DNA of 64,000 nt from NCBI RefSeq assembly GCF_005116645.1, contig NZ_SWCM01000009.1:162192-226191 (forward strand), given 5' to 3'. Below are positions 62,601 to 64,000 of the stretch, piece by piece (the first letter of the stretch is position 1; every line of letters starts with the position of its first letter). Position numbers and translations under genes: made by a program. The notes under the pieces are model-generated. The model saw only the letters and a program-made list of their open reading frames with translations. It did no database searches and was not told the DNA's origin. This DNA comes from Desulfopila sp. IMCC35006. Lineage in GTDB: Bacteria; Desulfobacterota; Desulfobulbia; Desulfobulbales; Desulfocapsaceae.

Positions 62601-63632
62601 AATAAAGAAAAAACAGAAAGTATATGTCAAATTTCTGGACACTTAGCTTGGCCTCTTGGGACTTGCGTAACTGCTGCATGGAGTGCTGGAGCATTTGACC
62701 ATTTCGCAAATGCTGCACGTAATGGTGAGCTGGGGGATGGCGATGTTTGGTCACAAGCAGAGGAGCGGTGGAGGACAAAGGGACTGACTTCTTCAGATCT
62801 GGCATACATACCTCAAAACGATCTTCCTTTTGACTTGCGTGTTGGAGAAATCGGTTTTCCGTTTGAACATTATGGTATGTCCTCCACTCACGATCCAAAA
62901 ATAGCAGATGATATAAACGGCTTACATATTCAATGGAAATCGCTCCCAATTGGTAAAGCCAGATCGACTCTTGCGCACAGCATTTTTTTTCTCATAGGCA
63001 TTGCTGGTGATATCGATATTAAAATCAGCGAGGACGTAATAGCCGACCTCAAGTGCTTGTCGGAGGACATCAAAGACAAGAGGCTATCTATTCACCTTTT
63101 TAAGGCTTTTCCTCCTGACTTCTGGAATAGACATGAGGCTATTGAAATTCTCACTGAACTTGGTGGCAAAAAATTCTATCTTGAAAACTCTATGGAAACA
63201 GTGTCGGAGCTGGAATCCCTTGTGGTCCAACATCCTAACCATATAGACCTATTGCCGCTCCTCGCTAATTTTTGTCTTTCCGGCTATAGACCTCGTCATC
63301 CCGACTTGGTTTTTTCCCATTGTTCTTTTGAAGCAAACAGGATCAAGGCAGCTGCAATCTTGGTCAAACTTGCCCAGACAGGTTGGCCAGACAACGATCC
63401 TTCTTCTCTAGCGTCTAAGTTACTAACATTACGCGAAGCAGGTGAAAATAAAATAACTGATGCACTGACCATCATAAGGAGGCTAAAAAAAAGCAGTAGA
63501 TCCATTGAGATTTTTCTTTCATCCCTTTACGCCGGCCTGCCAACGGAAGCCTGGGAGGATCGGGGCAAACTATTACGCGATATGCAAGAATATCAACAGC
63601 GACACCTGAGCAATTCAATAGATCTACCATAA
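59700..63632 (+). CDS. NACHT NTPase with N-terminal restriction-endonuclease-like domain
   Basis: This 1310-aa protein begins at ATG 59700 (TTG 59667 possible). The N-terminal 160 residues look like an Mrr/PD-(D/E)XK nuclease: STRSFEQLVQALAISVIGPG, GDGPDGGREATFDG and GVVQAKFRQRP give the expected Asp, Glu and Lys. A NACHT-type P-loop ATPase follows (about 300-600): Walker A YIGGPGQGKSTL, Walker B LLLALDGLDEVPAS and LLLITTSRPQGY. The C-terminal half is a long helical repeat region, probably the target sensor. This layout (nuclease effector, NACHT, repeat sensor) is that of bacterial NLR-like antiphage proteins. No partner gene is adjacent. Confidence 0.85.
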   Translation: MDYDFSRLSTRSFEQLVQALAISVIGPGIVVFGDGPDGGREATFDGRIPFPTVTAPWNGYGVVQAKFRQRPLDTRKDCDWALAELKKDLEKFTDAKRKLRKPEYYLFATNVVLTPVAKTGSKDKATALIESYKARLGLKDFRFWDYDQICTLLDTQKSVREAYTAWITPGDVLAAVMEQINPKRPDFRQVMLNFVQKELLSEQYVNLGQAGHNVQDRIPLARVFVDLPVEEQNHDLAPTLSAIEEKFLFEPFVDKESGAISELLSLSAQRLDPKSNPVLAATREHLAMNPSPGRVVYIGGPGQGKSTLTQFFCQMHRVALLAEDKPNILLRDAHDTCELIQYQCELESLAIPRLARFPIRVELNRFAAALASNEAASLFDYLLQRVRQRSERDLNSDDLRDWLATYPLLLALDGLDEVPASSNRSQVLEAIQDFLVDAQQCNADLLLITTSRPQGYNDDFSPRYYYHRKLVSLNIPRALHYAERLIDQRWGEDQEKTHRLLERLRRASDEDATARLMCSPLQVTIMTLLVETLGEPPKERWRLFNEYYQVINRREKEREIPAAKLLNTYQADIDAIHQKVGLCLQKNSEYSGGTDALLTRSQFGELVEQRLAEEGHTGERLDCLRDEIIDAALERLVFLVAPREDAIGFEIRSLQEFMAAQWLMNGSDELVRKRLRAIAHAAHWRNVFMFAAGRCFHDKQHMRDSLHALCCELNEGDSVLGGGELEKATLAGSHLALDILEDGAVANQPAQIKLYLRLAFRLLELPPCQALLRLARQYRSEHEEMFQKDIERLISKSQSKYCMGAWQLLLQMIAQDIVWAKTLAERYWPQKAKEAIAIIKAASGVEVSDWLSSHWQGIIFSLPAGMVFKQRFSELEKQLLHKIPTDLDRLFIFADHDRFDERIEAKVDGVSNSFRISVIDNIRSEYSLVNSRIPNAHWSWEWLREAEIFKDNQSKELLSHLLSKLALNKEKTESICQISGHLAWPLGTCVTAAWSAGAFDHFANAARNGELGDGDVWSQAEERWRTKGLTSSDLAYIPQNDLPFDLRVGEIGFPFEHYGMSSTHDPKIADDINGLHIQWKSLPIGKARSTLAHSIFFLIGIAGDIDIKISEDVIADLKCLSEDIKDKRLSIHLFKAFPPDFWNRHEAIEILTELGGKKFYLENSMETVSELESLVVQHPNHIDLLPLLANFCLSGYRPRHPDLVFSHCSFEANRIKAAAILVKLAQTGWPDNDPSSLASKLLTLREAGENKITDALTIIRRLKKSSRSIEIFLSSLYAGLPTEAWEDRGKLLRDMQEYQQRHLSNSIDLP

Positions 63633-64000
63633 ACTCAGGTAACAGTTTATTCCTGTGTAAAATTGAGGTTAGGCTGACTTATTGGAGTTTTGGTAAAAAG
63701 CAACTTGGGGACTGGCGTTGTTTGATTTATCTCATGTACAGACTAAGGCAAAGGGGACAGATTTATTTATGAAAGTCAAGATATCTATATTAAATATTGA
63801 CAGCGATCAGTAGGCCATATTTCTCCCATAAAATTGGAAAAATTGATTCAAATTATCCCGAAAATCGGAATATTTAGATAAGATTCTCGAATTGAAACAA
63901 TTATGATTTGTCGAGCTAATCATGTTTTAGGGTGCTTGAGAACAAGCACCGGGTTCAGCATGGAGATAATATCTTTGCAAGATTATTCTGCAGATCAGAT
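63633..64000. other. Gene-free window end
   Basis: No gene is seen in the last 368 bases. AAGGGGACAGATTTATTT at 63751-63768 resembles the ends of REP-associated transposase (RAYT) insertions as I remember them, so a mobile element may lie beyond the window. Confidence 0.3.

Noticed and set aside
1..64000. CRISPR array
   Set aside because: No regularly spaced repeats were seen; the Cas4-like nuclease at 57128 pairs with an ERF protein instead.

Overview
The window looks like a chromosomal contig from a Gram-negative, probably proteobacterial, host of moderate GC. The gene mix fits Desulfobacterota (Desulfobulbales-like) best: a YeiH-type sulfate/sulfite exporter with a small partner protein, a sigma54-controlled acyl-CoA oxidation operon, c-di-GMP enzymes and a small heat-shock cluster. 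That placement is inference from gene content only. No rRNA, tRNA or CRISPR array was seen.

Bases 1-19120 are dense metabolic backbone. They carry a cut homocysteine S-methyltransferase; a ydcSTUV-like polyamine-type ABC transporter; prephenate dehydratase, a PaaI-like thioesterase and an EamA exporter; shikimate genes aroE, aroD and a shikimate kinase; the YeiH-like exporter; a quinone-detoxification operon with its MarR/MhqR-like repressor and operators; and the aerobic tyrosine/homogentisate route (HPPD, homogentisate dioxygenase, fumarylacetoacetase), followed by thrH. Bases 19860-23240 hold a nested-hairpin repeat (with a relative at 15265-15440), a DnaJ-like protein, a tandem ribbon-helix-helix candidate regulator and two Hsp20 genes.

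Bases 23468-29936 hold the most unusual unit, a three-gene cassette. It encodes a 1244-residue glycine-rich/coiled-coil/SH3 protein, a caspase-like protease and a GHSLG alpha/beta hydrolase, tightly packed and partly translationally coupled. I read it as a possible conflict or cell-death system.

Bases 30026-34863 hold a diguanylate cyclase, an HD-GYP protein, a cupin, a signal peptidase I-like protein and a DUF2797-like protein. Bases 34960-42086 form an accessory island of nuclease genes (HNH, PD-(D/E)XK-DUF2075, NERD). It also holds an AbiE toxin-antitoxin locus whose toxin gene is interrupted by a 75-bp palindromic insert carrying an in-frame stop. Bases 42145-48711 are backbone again: thiolase, acyl-CoA ligase, acyl-CoA dehydrogenase and a small coupled gene, divergent from a sigma54 activator with twin palindromic sites between them.

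Bases 49800-64000 are mobile or accessory. A second AbiE-like toxin-antitoxin pair with a perfect operator palindrome sits between two related 75-bp repeats, beside a frameshifted integrase remnant. A CobS/DUF3150/VWA plus RecB-like nuclease plus ERF recombination module follows. A 1310-residue NACHT NTPase with an N-terminal restriction-endonuclease-like region closes the window.
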